A DNA stretch of 64,000 bases, taken from positions 145,541 through 209,540 of the forward strand of contig JARLGX010000005.1 in the NCBI GenBank assembly GCA_031292575.1, in the 5' to 3' direction. The position numbers and the translations under genes were made by a program. This stretch comes from Paludibacter sp. GTDB lineage: Bacteria > Bacteroidota > Bacteroidia > Bacteroidales > Paludibacteraceae. The notes under the pieces are model-generated. The model saw only the letters and a list, made by a program, of their open reading frames with translations, was not told the DNA's origin and ran no database searches. This document shows positions 55,136 to 64,000 of the stretch, piece after piece (position 1 is the stretch's first letter; each line of letters begins with the position of its first letter).

Positions 55136-55268
55136 ATTCAATTTTGAATGAGTTCTTTTAACTTTTACAAGAAGCTCCTTTGCACAACATACTACATTCA
55201 TTTGTATCCCTTTAATTTTTCTGAATTTTTTGATCAGATTTGTTCTAAATATTCTTCAAAAAAGGCTA

Positions 55269-55276
55269 CAAAGATA
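55269..55276 (-). promoter_or_regulatory. Candidate -7 box for the GNAT-argG unit
   Basis: The minus strand reads TATCTTTG (TAnnTTTG), 133 bases upstream of the GNAT start at 55135 and after the argR stop, so GNAT-argG can be expressed apart from argR. Confidence 0.55.
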
Positions 55277-55314
55277 CGTAAAATATGCTTTTTATAAGCA
55301 AATAAATTTCTTAT

Positions 55315-55785
55315 TTATCCTTTTTCAGAAAACGTGATATTCATCATCTCGAGAATATCTTCACGCGTTATGCCTTCACGAGGTATAACCAAAATCGTAT
55401 CGTCACCGGCAATTGTTCCTAAAACATGCTCCGTGGCTTTATTGTCAATATCCCATGCAATGGCACTGGCATATCCCGGTTTAGTTTTTACAACTCCTAA
55501 TTGACCGGAAAATTCCAAACTTAAAACAGCTCCATGCGCTATTAATGTGTTCATTGTTCCGGAACTTGGAAGGGGTTTGTTGTAAGCAGGTAAAATGTAC
55601 TTGTAAGCTCCATTCGACAAAGGTGTTTTTGCAACTTTTAGCAATTTTAAATCACGGGACAAGGTTGCTTGAGTAACTTCACACTGTCGCTCGCTGAGCA
55701 TTTTTAACAACTCTTCCTGACTGCCAACTACAGTCGTTCGGAGAATTTCCGATATTACCTGTAAACGATTCCGTTTATTCTTCAT
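55315..55785 (-). CDS. argR: Arginine repressor
   Basis: 156 residues. The N-terminal winged helix (RNRLQVISEILRTTVVGSQEELLKML, EVTQATLSRDLKLLKVAK) and the C-terminal hexamerisation/arginine-binding domain (GTIAGDDTILVIPREG) match ArgR. With arginine it represses the arginine genes; it is next to the GNAT and argG genes. Its own promoter region contains two spaced TGCATAC repeats that could be ARG boxes. Confidence 0.93.
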   Translation of the reverse strand: MKNKRNRLQVISEILRTTVVGSQEELLKMLSERQCEVTQATLSRDLKLLKVAKTPLSNGAYKYILPAYNKPLPSSGTMNTLIAHGAVLSLEFSGQLGVVKTKPGYASAIAWDIDNKATEHVLGTIAGDDTILVIPREGITREDILEMMNITFSEKG

Positions 55786-55811
55786 AAATGCATAATTATT
55801 TAGATTTCGGG

Positions 55812-55819
55812 CAAAAGTA
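55812..55819 (-). promoter_or_regulatory. Candidate argR promoter -7 box
   Basis: The minus strand reads TACTTTTG (TAnnTTTG), 26 bases upstream of argR. A TTG at 55841-55839 lies 19 bases further upstream, the usual -33 spacing. Confidence 0.65.
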
Positions 55820-55827
55820 CAACAAAT

Positions 55828-55848
55828 ATTGCATACTACAATGCATAC
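55828..55848 (-). promoter_or_regulatory. Candidate ArgR operator (ARG box) overlapping the argR -33 element
   Basis: TGCATAC occurs at 55830-55836 and 55842-55848, 12 bases apart, covering the putative -33 TTG. A related TGCATAA lies at 55789-55795 next to the start codon. Confidence 0.4.
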
Positions 55849-56037
55849 AATTAAATTTATCTGATATTTATACTAAATTTAGGTTGTTTTGAAATATATA
55901 TTCAATTTAAATGCAATTTTGACGTTTATGAAATGTATATATACCGTATATTTTGTGGTTCTAAACATTTTATTCTTTAAAATAGTTGTTGTGATAATTA
56001 TTGATTGTTCTATATTAGATATTCATTTTTGAAGTCG

Positions 56038-56045
56038 TATCTTTG
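56038..56045 (+). promoter_or_regulatory. Candidate -7 box for uvrA
   Basis: TATCTTTG followed by C (TAnnTTTGC), 116 bases before the uvrA start. With the argR promoter it makes 55786-56161 a divergent promoter region; nothing else was seen there. Confidence 0.55.
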
Positions 56046-56161
56046 CAAGTTCAATTTAGTTGATTGTTTTTGGTTGATAGTTTCTAAGTTAAACATGAGA
56101 AATTGCCAATTTATTAATCAATTACGTATTACAAATTGTAAATTAAGAATCGTTTAAGCTC

Positions 56162-58978
56162 ATGTCCAAACAAGGAAATATACTTATAAAAGGTGCCCGG
56201 GTTCACAATCTAAAGAATATTGATGTAGAAATTCCACGGAATAAGCTGGTGGTAATTACCGGGCTTTCCGGTTCGGGGAAATCATCACTGGCGTTTGACA
56301 CCCTCTATGCCGAAGGTCAACGCCGATATGTTGAAAGTCTTTCGTCATATGCACGCCAGTTTCTTGGGAGAATGAGCAAACCCGAAGTGGATTATATCAA
56401 AGGAATTCCACCGGCAATTGCCATCGAACAAAAAGTCAACACACGTAATCCGCGTTCTACCGTTGGTACTTCCACCGAAATATACGAATATATAAAACTG
56501 CTCTATGCGCGCATTGGAAAAACATATTCTCCAATCTCCGGCGAAATAGTCAGAAAGCACGAAGCTCAAGATGTAATTGATGCTGCTATGAGTTTCAAGG
56601 ATGAAACAAAGCTAATGATTTTAACTCCCGTAATTCCAACTCCCGACAGGACGCTCATAGAACAACTAAATAGCCTTCAACTGCAAGGATTTAGCAGAGT
56701 AGATATCGATGGAAAAACAATTCTTATACCGGAAATACTAAAAAACGAATCGTTAGTCAGCAACGAAAATGAAGTCTTTCTATTAATCGACCGATTAGTG
56801 GTAGATCACACACAAACAACCATAAGCAGACTTACAGATTCTGTTGAAACAGCTTTTTTTGAAGGAAATGGAGCTTGCGTACTGAAAGCAATTACCGATG
56901 AAGAAACGAAGTTGCTTTATTTCTCTAAAAAATTTGAAGCCGATGGAATGGTTTTCGAAACTCCAACTGTTCACACATTCAGCTTCAACAGCCCAATTGG
57001 AGCTTGTCCAAAATGCGAAGGTTTTGGTCGGGTTATTGGCATTGATGAAGATTTAGTGGTTCCAAATAAAAATCTTTCAATTTACGAAGATGCAGTGGTT
57101 TGCTGGAAAGGCGAGGTTATGAGTGAGTGGAAAAATCAACTTATTCACACGGCAACCAAGTTTAATTTCCCAATTCACAAACCATATTATGAGCTTACCG
57201 ATTCACAACGGCAACTCCTCTGGACAGGCAATAAATACTTTGAAGGATTGAATGCATTTTTCAAACATCTGGAAGCTAACCAGTATAAAATCCAATATCG
57301 GGTTATGTTGGCTCGCTACCGGGGGAAAACTATTTGTCCCGAATGCAATGGAAGTCGATTGAAAAAGGAAGCTTCGTATATTCGCATCGATGGGAAGCCT
57401 ATTTCGGAATTAGTTTTAATGTCTGTCACAAAGTTGAATGATTTCTTTGAAACCATTCACTTGGACGAGCAAGATACGGCTATTGCCAGGCGACTTCTGA
57501 TTGAAATCAACAACCGCATTCACTTTCTGATGGATGTAGGATTGGGGTATTTGACACTGAACAGGTTGTCCAATTCACTTTCGGGCGGCGAAAGCCAGCG
57601 AATTAATTTAGCTACTTCGCTCGGAAGCAGTTTGGTTGGCTCGTTGTATATTTTGGATGAACCAAGTATTGGTCTGCACTCTCGCGACACGCAGTTGCTT
57701 ATCAAAGTACTAAAACAACTTCGTGATTTGGGCAATACTGTGGTGGTAGTGGAACATGATGAAGAAATAATGCGAGCTGCCGATTACCTGATTGACATTG
57801 GTCCAAATGCAGGTCGATTAGGTGGTAAAGTTGTTTTTCAGGGAACTCCGAATTTGACTGAAACAGGTAAAAATGATTTGTCAAATACTGAAATCGAAAA
57901 TTCGTATACCTTGAAATACCTGATGGGATTAGAACAAATTGAAGTTCCAACTCATCGCAGGAAATGGAATAATTATATCGAAGTTATTGGAGCGCGCGAA
58001 AACAACCTCAAAGGAATTGACGTTAAATTTCCTTTGAATGTTATCACAGTGGTTACAGGCGTGAGTGGTTCGGGAAAATCATCATTAGTTCGGAATGTAT
58101 TTTACGCCGCTTTGAAAAAATATTACGGTGGCGTTGCCGACCGTACAGGTCAGTTTGGAACGTTAAAAGGCAGCATGTTATTGGCAAAAGATATTGAATT
58201 TGTTGACCAAAATCCTATCGGACGTTCTTCGCGGTCTAATCCGGTAACATATATCAAGGCTTACGATGAAATTCGCAAACTATTTGCCGACCAGCAGCTT
58301 TCCAAACAAATGAACTTTTCCGCTTCGCATTTTTCATTTAATACCGAAGGCGGTCGATGCGAAGAATGCCAGGGCGAAGGAACCGTAACAGTAGAAATGC
58401 AATTTATGGCTGACCTGGTGCTCGAATGCGAACATTGCCACGGAAAACGGTTCAAACAAGATGTATTGGATGTAACTTACAAAGGAGTCAATATTTTCGA
58501 CGTGCTTGAAATGACTGTCAATCAGGCAATTGAATTCTTTTCGCAAAGTACAGGGAATACAGAAAAGAAAATAGTAAAGCGAATGAAACCACTTCAGGAT
58601 GTTGGAGTCGGTTATGTCAAGCTGGGACAATCATCGAGCACACTTTCCGGTGGTGAAAGCCAGCGTGTTAAACTCGCTTCGTTTTTGGCAAACGAAAAAC
58701 CCGAGCCAACCATTTTTGTTTTCGATGAACCAACCACAGGTCTGCATTTCCACGACATTAAAACATTGATGAAAGCCTTTGATGCACTTATTGCCAAAGG
58801 ACATACCGTTATTATTATTGAACACAACATGGAAATAGTTAAATGTGCTGATCACATAATTGATATTGGTCCGGAAGGTGGCGACAAAGGCGGAAATCTG
58901 GTTTTTGAAGGAATACCCGAAGAGATTATCAAATGCAAAGAGTCTTATACCGGAAGATTTCTGAAAGAGAAAATGTGA
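56162..58978 (+). CDS. uvrA: Excinuclease ABC subunit A
   Basis: 938 residues, full length. The two ABC modules carry Walker [20 protein letters not shown] (about residues 33-51) and [16 protein letters not shown] (about 636-651), and the ABC signatures LSGGESQR and [15 protein letters not shown]. Zinc-finger cysteines are visible in [17 protein letters not shown] and CEECQGEG...CEHCHGK. It scans DNA for bulky lesions and loads UvrB. The gene is divergent from argR and ends at a terminator. Confidence 0.97.
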   Translation: MSKQGNILIKGARVHNLKNIDVEIPRNKLVVITGLSGSGKSSLAFDTLYAEGQRRYVESLSSYARQFLGRMSKPEVDYIKGIPPAIAIEQKVNTRNPRSTVGTSTEIYEYIKLLYARIGKTYSPISGEIVRKHEAQDVIDAAMSFKDETKLMILTPVIPTPDRTLIEQLNSLQLQGFSRVDIDGKTILIPEILKNESLVSNENEVFLLIDRLVVDHTQTTISRLTDSVETAFFEGNGACVLKAITDEETKLLYFSKKFEADGMVFETPTVHTFSFNSPIGACPKCEGFGRVIGIDEDLVVPNKNLSIYEDAVVCWKGEVMSEWKNQLIHTATKFNFPIHKPYYELTDSQRQLLWTGNKYFEGLNAFFKHLEANQYKIQYRVMLARYRGKTICPECNGSRLKKEASYIRIDGKPISELVLMSVTKLNDFFETIHLDEQDTAIARRLLIEINNRIHFLMDVGLGYLTLNRLSNSLSGGESQRINLATSLGSSLVGSLYILDEPSIGLHSRDTQLLIKVLKQLRDLGNTVVVVEHDEEIMRAADYLIDIGPNAGRLGGKVVFQGTPNLTETGKNDLSNTEIENSYTLKYLMGLEQIEVPTHRRKWNNYIEVIGARENNLKGIDVKFPLNVITVVTGVSGSGKSSLVRNVFYAALKKYYGGVADRTGQFGTLKGSMLLAKDIEFVDQNPIGRSSRSNPVTYIKAYDEIRKLFADQQLSKQMNFSASHFSFNTEGGRCEECQGEGTVTVEMQFMADLVLECEHCHGKRFKQDVLDVTYKGVNIFDVLEMTVNQAIEFFSQSTGNTEKKIVKRMKPLQDVGVGYVKLGQSSSTLSGGESQRVKLASFLANEKPEPTIFVFDEPTTGLHFHDIKTLMKAFDALIAKGHTVIIIEHNMEIVKCADHIIDIGPEGGDKGGNLVFEGIPEEIIKCKESYTGRFLKEKM

Positions 58979-58990
58979 TAATCTTAAATG

Positions 58991-59022
58991 AAATATGTGC
59001 GCCAATTACGCACATATTTTTA
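58991..59022 (+). terminator. Rho-independent terminator of uvrA
   Basis: Arms 58991-59001 and 59009-59019 form a perfect 11-bp stem with a 7-base loop, continuing in T. It sits between convergent genes and may also serve the minus-strand HTH gene. Confidence 0.85.
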
Positions 59023-59030
59023 TCACCTTA

Positions 59031-59324
59031 TTATTTTCCCTTAATTTCCAGATAACTTTTCAGAGCCTCTACATATTCTTCAAAAGCATCCACGCCTTTC
59101 TTGGTTATTTTACAGGCTGTACGAGTCCGTTTCCCTAAAAACCCCTTGGTAACTTCAATATAACCTGCCTCTCTGAGTTTCTCAATCTGAACACTAATAT
59201 TTCCTGCCGTAGCGCCCGTTTTTTCACGTATAAATAAAAAATCAGCTTCTTCAACAGAAATTAAAATAGACATTACTGCCAATCGTAGCTCAGAATGAAG
59301 CAACGGATTGAGTTCCTTAAACAT
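59031..59324 (-). CDS. Winged-helix transcriptional regulator (MarR/HTH_34-like)
   Basis: 97 residues forming one winged helix-turn-helix: LNPLLHSELRLAVMSILISVEEADF, the recognition region GATAGNISVQIEKLREAGYIEV and the wing TKGFLGKRTRTACKITKKGVDAFEEY. There is no ligand domain. It overlaps the upstream membrane-protein gene by 8 bases, so the two are translationally coupled; it probably controls that operon. Confidence 0.88.
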   Translation of the reverse strand: MFKELNPLLHSELRLAVMSILISVEEADFLFIREKTGATAGNISVQIEKLREAGYIEVTKGFLGKRTRTACKITKKGVDAFEEYVEALKSYLEIKGK

Positions 59325-59907
59325 GTTTTTTCCTCCCTTTATAATTCAGTATATGTCCCGGAACTACCATCATAATCAGGTAAATAACTCCAAAAACCAG
59401 TATTTGTTCATTGCTTTTCATTACAAAAGGCACTACACAACTTGCCATACCGATAAAGCCACTTATAGTTACAGGTTTAAATTTAATAACCAGACCGGTT
59501 AATGCCGTTCCAATTCCCATCAACAAAATTACCAGTGAAAGTATAGGGATACGAACAAAAAATGCGCCTACACTAATTATGAATGCTGCGATACCAATCA
59601 CCGTCCAGATATTCCCGATTACACGCTCAATAAAATTCATACCGTGTCCGGAATATTTTGTTTTTTTTCTTTCACTAATAAACATTCCAATTGAACCAAT
59701 TGCCGGAATCAGAAACCAAAGATAATGATAATGATAGTCGCCGGTAACATTAATAAAATAGAAAACAACAAGTGATACAAAAAAAGTAGTATAACCCCAA
59801 ATAAGAAATGGTATTCCGTTACCGTCTTCTAACTTTTGACGGGAATTGCTGATCATTTGAGAAATAAGTTCTAAACTGTCCTTCTCACTTAAGTTTTTTT
59901 CTTCCAT
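59317..59907 (-). CDS. Predicted multi-pass membrane protein paired with a HTH regulator
   Basis: 196 residues with about six hydrophobic segments (for example LIWGYTTFFVSLVVFYFINV, YLWFLIPAIGSIGMFI, IWTVIGIAAFIISVGAFFV, LVILLMGIGTALTGLVI and VFGVIYLIMMVVPGHIL). The N-terminus is short and soluble. Its stop overlaps the HTH gene start by 8 bases, a common pairing in Bacteroidetes. Function unknown. Confidence 0.8.
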   Translation of the reverse strand: MEEKNLSEKDSLELISQMISNSRQKLEDGNGIPFLIWGYTTFFVSLVVFYFINVTGDYHYHYLWFLIPAIGSIGMFISERKKTKYSGHGMNFIERVIGNIWTVIGIAAFIISVGAFFVRIPILSLVILLMGIGTALTGLVIKFKPVTISGFIGMASCVVPFVMKSNEQILVFGVIYLIMMVVPGHILNYKGRKKHV

Positions 59908-59953
59908 AATAAATTATACGTATAAAAATTAGAACTAAGAATTAAAATCAATG

Positions 59954-59961
59954 CAAATATA
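59954..59961 (-). promoter_or_regulatory. Candidate -7 box for the membrane protein/HTH operon
   Basis: The minus strand reads TATATTTG followed by C, 46 bases upstream of the start at 59907. Confidence 0.6.
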
Positions 59962-60193
59962 AATCGTTTTATATTATAAACCTAATTGCAATATAAACTA
60001 AACCCAACATTTAATCTTATTTAAATAATTTAAAATCAAATGTGCTGGCTACTTCACTTATTTGCTGATATATAATTAGTTTAATGGTTCTACAATTACT
60101 AAGCATGAAAGATTTTAGAATTGTCTTTAATTACAAATACACAAATATTATTGAATTTACATTATTACATTTCAATAATTGAATTATAATAAT

Positions 60194-60201
60194 TATATTT
60201 G
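60194..60201 (+). promoter_or_regulatory. Candidate -7 box for the AAA ATPase gene
   Basis: TATATTTG followed by C (TAnnTTTGC) lies 17 bases before the start codon at 60219. Apart from the two promoters, nothing was seen in the 59908-60218 spacer. Confidence 0.6.
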
Positions 60202-60218
60202 CAGCAAAATTAATAGCT

Positions 60219-61373
60219 ATGAGAAGAATTTCAAATCCATTTATAACAAGTGGCTATGTGTCTGACACATACTTTTGCGACCGCGAGAATGAGACAGCAA
60301 CTTTGATCAAAACCATTACAAATGGGAATAATTTAGCAATAATTTCTCCACGCAGAATGGGAAAAACAGGCTTAATTCAACACTGCTTTCATTTGCCGGA
60401 AATAAGTGAAAACTATCATTGCTTTTTTATCGACATATATGCCACAAACAACCTGAAAGAATTTGTGTTTATGCTTGGTAAGGAAATTTTCGAGACACTT
60501 AAACCAACAGGCCAAAAGTTTATTGATAATTTCTTTTCAATTATCAGCTCACTTCGCCCTGCTTTTAAACTTGACTCCATTACCGGAACCCCAACTTTTG
60601 ACATTGGCATTAGTGAAATTAAAGAAGCTGAATTTAGTTTAGAGCAAATATTCAAGTATCTGGAGTCGGCTGATAAGCCTTGTCTTATTTCCATTGACGA
60701 ATTTCAACGCATTGCTTATTATCCCGAAAAAAATATTGAAGCTTTGTTAAGAACTCATATTCAGCATTGTAAAAACACCTTGTTTATTTTTGCCGGCAGT
60801 CAACGCCACTTGATGCAAAATATATTCTTTAGTTCATCCCGCCCTTTTTACCAAAGCGTAAGTTTATTGCAGCTCAATGCTATTGATGAAAATACATATA
60901 GCGACTTCGTTAAAAAACATTTCATACATGAGAATAAAATTATTACTGATGAATTAATAAGCTCTGTTTATAAGCTTTTTGAAGGTCATACCTGGTACAT
61001 TCAGAATATTTTTAATGAACTTTATTCACTGACAAACATCGACGAAACATGTACGTTGGAATTAGTAGAACAAGCATTGGACAATAAGATAGCATCCTTC
61101 GAACCTCTATTTCTAAGTACGTTATCGCTCTTGCCCGAACGACAAAAAGAAGTACTTTATGCCATAGCCAAAGAAGGAAAAGCAGCAAAGGTCACTTCGT
61201 CGGATTTTATTAAAAGTCATGGGCTCCTTTCCTCAAGTTCTGTTCAAACTGCAATCAAACAATTGCTCGATAAAGAAATAATCACTACCGAAAATAGCAC
61301 TTTTCAGGTTTACGATCGCTTTTTTGGTTTGTGGTTGACTACAATCTTTGGAACGGGCTACCGGATTGGATAA
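60219..61373 (+). CDS. AAA-family (archaeal-type) ATPase with C-terminal winged helix
   Basis: 384 residues. The P-loop is the variant SPRRMGKTGL (about residues 44-53), Walker B is LISIDEFQ near 163 and the sensor motif FAGSQR near 190. Residues about 300-384 form a winged helix (LSLLPERQKEVLYAIAKEG, SSVQTAIKQLLDKEIITTEN). These ATPases are common orphans in Bacteroidetes and archaea and are sometimes linked with toxin or mobile systems, but no partner gene is adjacent here. It is convergent with the LytTR gene, 23 bases away. Confidence 0.85.
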   Translation: MRRISNPFITSGYVSDTYFCDRENETATLIKTITNGNNLAIISPRRMGKTGLIQHCFHLPEISENYHCFFIDIYATNNLKEFVFMLGKEIFETLKPTGQKFIDNFFSIISSLRPAFKLDSITGTPTFDIGISEIKEAEFSLEQIFKYLESADKPCLISIDEFQRIAYYPEKNIEALLRTHIQHCKNTLFIFAGSQRHLMQNIFFSSSRPFYQSVSLLQLNAIDENTYSDFVKKHFIHENKIITDELISSVYKLFEGHTWYIQNIFNELYSLTNIDETCTLELVEQALDNKIASFEPLFLSTLSLLPERQKEVLYAIAKEGKAAKVTSSDFIKSHGLLSSSSVQTAIKQLLDKEIITTENSTFQVYDRFFGLWLTTIFGTGYRIG

Positions 61374-61396
61374 CTGACATGCTAAACTGTTGTAAA

Positions 61397-62221
61397 TTAT
61401 AGTTTCAACGCGGCTCTAAGTGTTTTATATCCGGCCGGACTGGTTTTAATTTGCTGTCCGTTTTTAAGTGTAAGCATTTGGTTTTGCTTCTCGTAAAGTT
61501 CAATGCGTGAAATCATTTCAACATTTACGATGGTCGAGCGGTGTACCCTTACAAATTGATTTTCGGGCAAATGCTCTTCAAAATACTTCATGGTTTGTTC
61601 TTTCAGGTATTTACCTTGATTTGTAAATATTTGAACATAATCCCCATCGGCTTGCAAGTAAAGTATTTCGGGAACTAACACCACGTGAATTTTTGTTCCT
61701 GATTTCACAGCAATGCGTTCCAGCAATTCGATATTTGAAACTTTCAATTGCTTTACTTCATCAGCTTGCTCAACCAGAATTTCATTTTCCGATAAATTTT
61801 CAGATACTTGAAAAACAAATCGAAACCGTTGAATTATTAACAGATAGATTAGTAACCCAATAAAACCACGTATTGGCAAAACAGGGATTAACTTAGAAGT
61901 TACAGCAGGGCCAAAAAACCAGTAAAACAAACCATATCCAACACCAAGCCAAATGGCAATAACAAGCAGAGCCAAAGCTATGTAATTAATTAACTGCTGA
62001 TAGATAGTCAATACAGCATAATTTCCATAATTAACAATACTCCAAAGTAAAAGACCAATAATTCCAAAAATCAGGGCATGAATAACTCCATCTAAAATAA
62101 CCATCCAGATAGGCAGGTCAACTATCGAAACTAATACAGATGTTTGAAACACAGCGTATGCCGCCCAAAGCAGGATGTATTGGACGGTTTTTGCTGTATT
62201 TTCTAAGAATGGATGAAGCAT
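61397..62221 (-). CDS. Membrane-anchored LytTR transcriptional regulator
   Basis: 274 residues. Four predicted membrane helices span about residues 12-133. A coiled-coil linker (EILVEQADEVKQLKVSNIELLERI) leads to a C-terminal LytTR DNA-binding domain (IHVVLVPEILYLQADGDYVQIFTNQGKYL, FVRVHRSTIVNVEMISRIEL, LKNGQQIKTSPAGYKTL). There is no receiver domain, so the membrane part may sense a stimulus directly. It begins 27 bases after the LiaF-like gene on the same strand and is probably in one operon with it. Confidence 0.88.
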   Translation of the reverse strand: MLHPFLENTAKTVQYILLWAAYAVFQTSVLVSIVDLPIWMVILDGVIHALIFGIIGLLLWSIVNYGNYAVLTIYQQLINYIALALLVIAIWLGVGYGLFYWFFGPAVTSKLIPVLPIRGFIGLLIYLLIIQRFRFVFQVSENLSENEILVEQADEVKQLKVSNIELLERIAVKSGTKIHVVLVPEILYLQADGDYVQIFTNQGKYLKEQTMKYFEEHLPENQFVRVHRSTIVNVEMISRIELYEKQNQMLTLKNGQQIKTSPAGYKTLRAALKL

Positions 62222-62248
62222 CTTTTATCAGTGAAGAGTTATCAGTAA

Positions 62249-63061
62249 TTAGTTTCTGAGTTCACCACCACCAAATACACACGATCCGGTAATAATCAGT
62301 TTCTTCGTTGTATCCAATGGTTCTTTTGGCATTCTGTTGTCCTGAAAGCCTCCAAAAACAGCATCCAAATGTGTTTCCACAAACCAATCAACAGGAACAT
62401 AGATTGTAATTCCACCGAAAACCGCATTTACTTCCAATACTGTTTCACCTACCGGCAAGTTTGTTCTGCGCAAATCCAATGTAATGCCTCCGAAAACTGC
62501 GTTCAATTCACCACCTTTAAATTCAGGATCGAGAACAATATGTTCACCGCTACCGAAAACACTGTTCTTTGAAAATCCACCTGCATTCGCCCACTTAGAA
62601 TAATCTTCACTCTTATTCGATTCCCATTTCGAATAACGATGGTTGCGATAATGATGATTGCGATGGTAATGATGATGTTGCCATTCTGAGTTCCAAAAGT
62701 CGTTAAAATATTTTGGATGAATAACCCGTTGCAATATAATCACAACCCCTACAGCGATAAGTATTAAAGGCCAGAAGTTTTGTTGAAAATTGTGATCTAA
62801 AAAAGGGAAAACTTTAGGCAAAATAAAAAAACTACCGACAAAGATTAAAACCACTCCCGAGATAAGCCGGCGTCTGAAAAGATTGACCACACCAATAAAT
62901 ATAAGAAGCATTTGCCAGGAAATAATAATGTCCTTCAGAGGGAAAGGAATCAATCCGAAGTTTGAACCGAGATATACAATACCAATAAACATTAGCACAA
63001 GTCCTAAGCCAAGACCTTTGGGATAGCTCGAACGATACGAGCTTTTTTCTTCATTTTCCAT
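62249..63061 (-). CDS. LiaF-like membrane protein (cell-envelope-stress family) with His-rich linker
   Basis: 270 residues. About four hydrophobic segments lie in residues 12-110 (LGLGLVLMFIGIVYLG, WQMLLIFIGVVNLF, VLIFVGSFFILPKVF, WPLILIAVGVVIIL). A His/Arg/Asn-rich stretch with 9 His in about 20 residues follows near 130-150. The C-terminal beta-repeats NAVFGGITLDL, NAVFGGITIYV and DAVFGGF are like LiaF/DUF2154 proteins. The LytTR gene follows, so the two may form a membrane-sensing pair. The His cluster could bind metal; this is inference. Confidence 0.78.
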   Translation of the reverse strand: MENEEKSSYRSSYPKGLGLGLVLMFIGIVYLGSNFGLIPFPLKDIIISWQMLLIFIGVVNLFRRRLISGVVLIFVGSFFILPKVFPFLDHNFQQNFWPLILIAVGVVIILQRVIHPKYFNDFWNSEWQHHHYHRNHHYRNHRYSKWESNKSEDYSKWANAGGFSKNSVFGSGEHIVLDPEFKGGELNAVFGGITLDLRRTNLPVGETVLEVNAVFGGITIYVPVDWFVETHLDAVFGGFQDNRMPKEPLDTTKKLIITGSCVFGGGELRN

Positions 63062-63089
63062 AATAATATTGTTTTAAAAAATTATGCAG

Positions 63090-63097
63090 CAAAGATA
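63090..63097 (-). promoter_or_regulatory. Candidate -7 box for the LiaF-like/LytTR operon
   Basis: The minus strand reads TATCTTTG followed by C, 28 bases upstream of the start at 63061. Confidence 0.65.
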
Positions 63098-63178
63098 CAT
63101 GCATACAATGGTCTGAAACAAGCATAAATCGATAAACGGTTCAATATTACCCGACGAAGATATGAAATTTAAACTACA

Positions 63179-63220
63179 AAAATACCCTAATGACCGTGAA
63201 AAGTGTCAATAGGGTATTTT
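63179..63220 (-). terminator. Rho-independent terminator of mscL
   Basis: Arms 63179-63194 and 63205-63220 pair at 15 of 16 positions around a 10-base loop; on the minus strand TTTTT follows. Confidence 0.8.
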
Positions 63221-63239
63221 GAATTAAAGGGAAGGTCTT

Positions 63240-63650
63240 TTACTTTTTCAACAAATCGCGAATTTCGGTAAGCAGCACTTCTTCATTGCTTGGTGCAGGA
63301 GGAGCTGCAGGAGTTTCATCTTTCTTTTTGGAGAAAGAGCTCATTCCTTTAATTACCAAAAAGATACAGAACGCAACAATCAGGAAATCGAAAGTGACTT
63401 GCAAAAAATTACCATAGTTCATTGTTACAGCAGCTTTTTGCACACCATTTACCATTTCAGGTCCTTTCAATACCCATTTCAGGTCAGTAAAATTAACTCC
63501 ACCGACCAACAAACCGATAGGAGGCATAATTACATCAGCAACCAACGATGTGATAATTTTTCCAAAAGCGCCACCAATAATTACAGCGACAGCCAAATCA
63601 ATAACATTGCCACGCATGGCAAAATCTTTAAACTCTTTAATTAAACTCAT
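63240..63650 (-). CDS. mscL: Large-conductance mechanosensitive channel
   Basis: 136 residues. The amphipathic N-terminus and first transmembrane helix ([27 protein letters not shown]) and the second helix ([25 protein letters not shown]) match MscL, followed by a Pro/Ala-rich C-terminal tail and a short helix ([15 protein letters not shown]). It opens under membrane tension to release solutes during osmotic downshock. Single gene with its own promoter and terminator. Confidence 0.96.
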   Translation of the reverse strand: MSLIKEFKDFAMRGNVIDLAVAVIIGGAFGKIITSLVADVIMPPIGLLVGGVNFTDLKWVLKGPEMVNGVQKAAVTMNYGNFLQVTFDFLIVAFCIFLVIKGMSSFSKKKDETPAAPPAPSNEEVLLTEIRDLLKK

Positions 63651-63694
63651 AATTCATAAATTTAAGATGTTTTTAAGAGACTATTATACCAATG

Positions 63695-63702
63695 CAAAGA
63701 TA
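63695..63702 (-). promoter_or_regulatory. Candidate -7 box for mscL
   Basis: The minus strand reads TATCTTTG followed by C, 45 bases upstream of the mscL start. Confidence 0.65.
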
Positions 63703-63941
63703 TAAATTATTCTAATAATTGCAATATATCAGCACTTTATCTACATTATACGAATATCTTTTTGTGAGACATTCAGCTATTTATCACATTTACAGATTTA
63801 TATCTATTTCAAATAATTGGCAATATTTATTGAAAACAGTAATATTTATGTCAATATAATAGTCATTATATAAGTTACAATCCTTATAATTTCGAATTCC
63901 AAGATAGTAGACGTTTTTTTTTCTGAAATTTTTTCTGTTAT
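63703..63941. other. Terminal AT-rich stretch, no gene seen
   Basis: No coding frame, RNA gene or repeat was recognised between the mscL promoter and the REP-like repeat at 63942. Confidence 0.5.
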
Positions 63942-63967
63942 AACCCCCAAACCCCCAAATGGGGGCT
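63942..63967 (+). repeat. REP-like C-rich repeat, copy 3
   Basis: The pattern AACCCCCAAACCCCCAAA followed by TGGGGGCT matches copies 1 and 2 near 16.4-16.5 kb and folds as a short hairpin (CCCCCA with TGGGGG). It lies close to the window end with no adjacent gene visible. Confidence 0.55.
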
Positions 63968-64000
63968 CAAGAGTGATTCTAAGAAAAGAATATCATTAAA

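Noticed and set aside
60489..60500. CGAGACAC inside the ATPase gene, resembling the DUF3244 upstream repeat
   Set aside because: Single partial match inside coding sequence; most likely chance.
1..64000. tRNA, rRNA, CRISPR arrays and insertion sequences
   Set aside because: None was recognised by eye: no CCA-tailed cloverleaf, no rRNA core, no regular spacer-repeat pattern and no transposase frame.

Overview
The window reads as a chromosomal segment of a Bacteroidetes bacterium, probably order Bacteroidales. The evidence is an AT-rich genome, many TAnnTTTG-type -7 promoter boxes, a SusC/SusD pair, DUF3857, DUF3826 and DUF3244 families, and several secreted proteins with C-terminal type IX secretion (T9SS) sorting domains. 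The T9SS signals argue against the genus Bacteroides itself and fit Paludibacter-like or other environmental Bacteroidales; this placement is inference.

Region 1 (1-24 kb, + strand) degrades complex pectin. It holds a GH78 rhamnosidase (cut by the window start), a GH28 polygalacturonase, an STN/esterase/DUF3826 fusion, a GH95 enzyme, a GH140 apiosidase-like enzyme, a GH78-sialidase-like fusion and a large T9SS-exported protein. Embedded at 5.3-13.8 kb is a sugar-catabolic set: split transketolase, FGGY kinase, fucose-isomerase-fold enzyme, GRP/RhaT-like transporter (double frameshift), a sugar-binding protein without signal peptide, ribB and a DeoR regulator. Together with the GH140 gene this suggests catabolism of D-apiose, the branched pentose of rhamnogalacturonan II, by the apulose-4-phosphate transketolase route.

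Region 2 (24-39 kb, - strand) converges on region 1 and is a homogalacturonan locus. In transcription order it contains a DUF4957/DUF5123-type lipoprotein, SusC, SusD, CE8 pectinesterase, two PL1 pectate lyases and DUF3826, preceded by an exported TIM-barrel protein.

Region 3 (39-64 kb) is mostly core genes: pyrE-SRPBCC-argH, two DUF3857 proteins, comF-dgkA, efp, an arginine cluster (argR, GNAT, argG), uvrA, a HTH/membrane-protein pair, an orphan AAA ATPase, a LytTR/LiaF-like pair and mscL. Within it, 46.1-51.2 kb holds an unusual cassette: two paralogous lipobox-TPR-TM-HTH regulators flank an HU-like protein and a small secreted DUF3244 protein, with paired direct repeats and a long palindrome in its intergenic DNA.

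The most notable items are the GH140/apiose linkage, the regulator/DUF3244 cassette, the REP-like inverted repeats that supply the GH95 stop codon and part of the GH140 signal peptide, and the multidomain esterase and GH78 fusions. All family calls were made by reading motifs; no database search was run.
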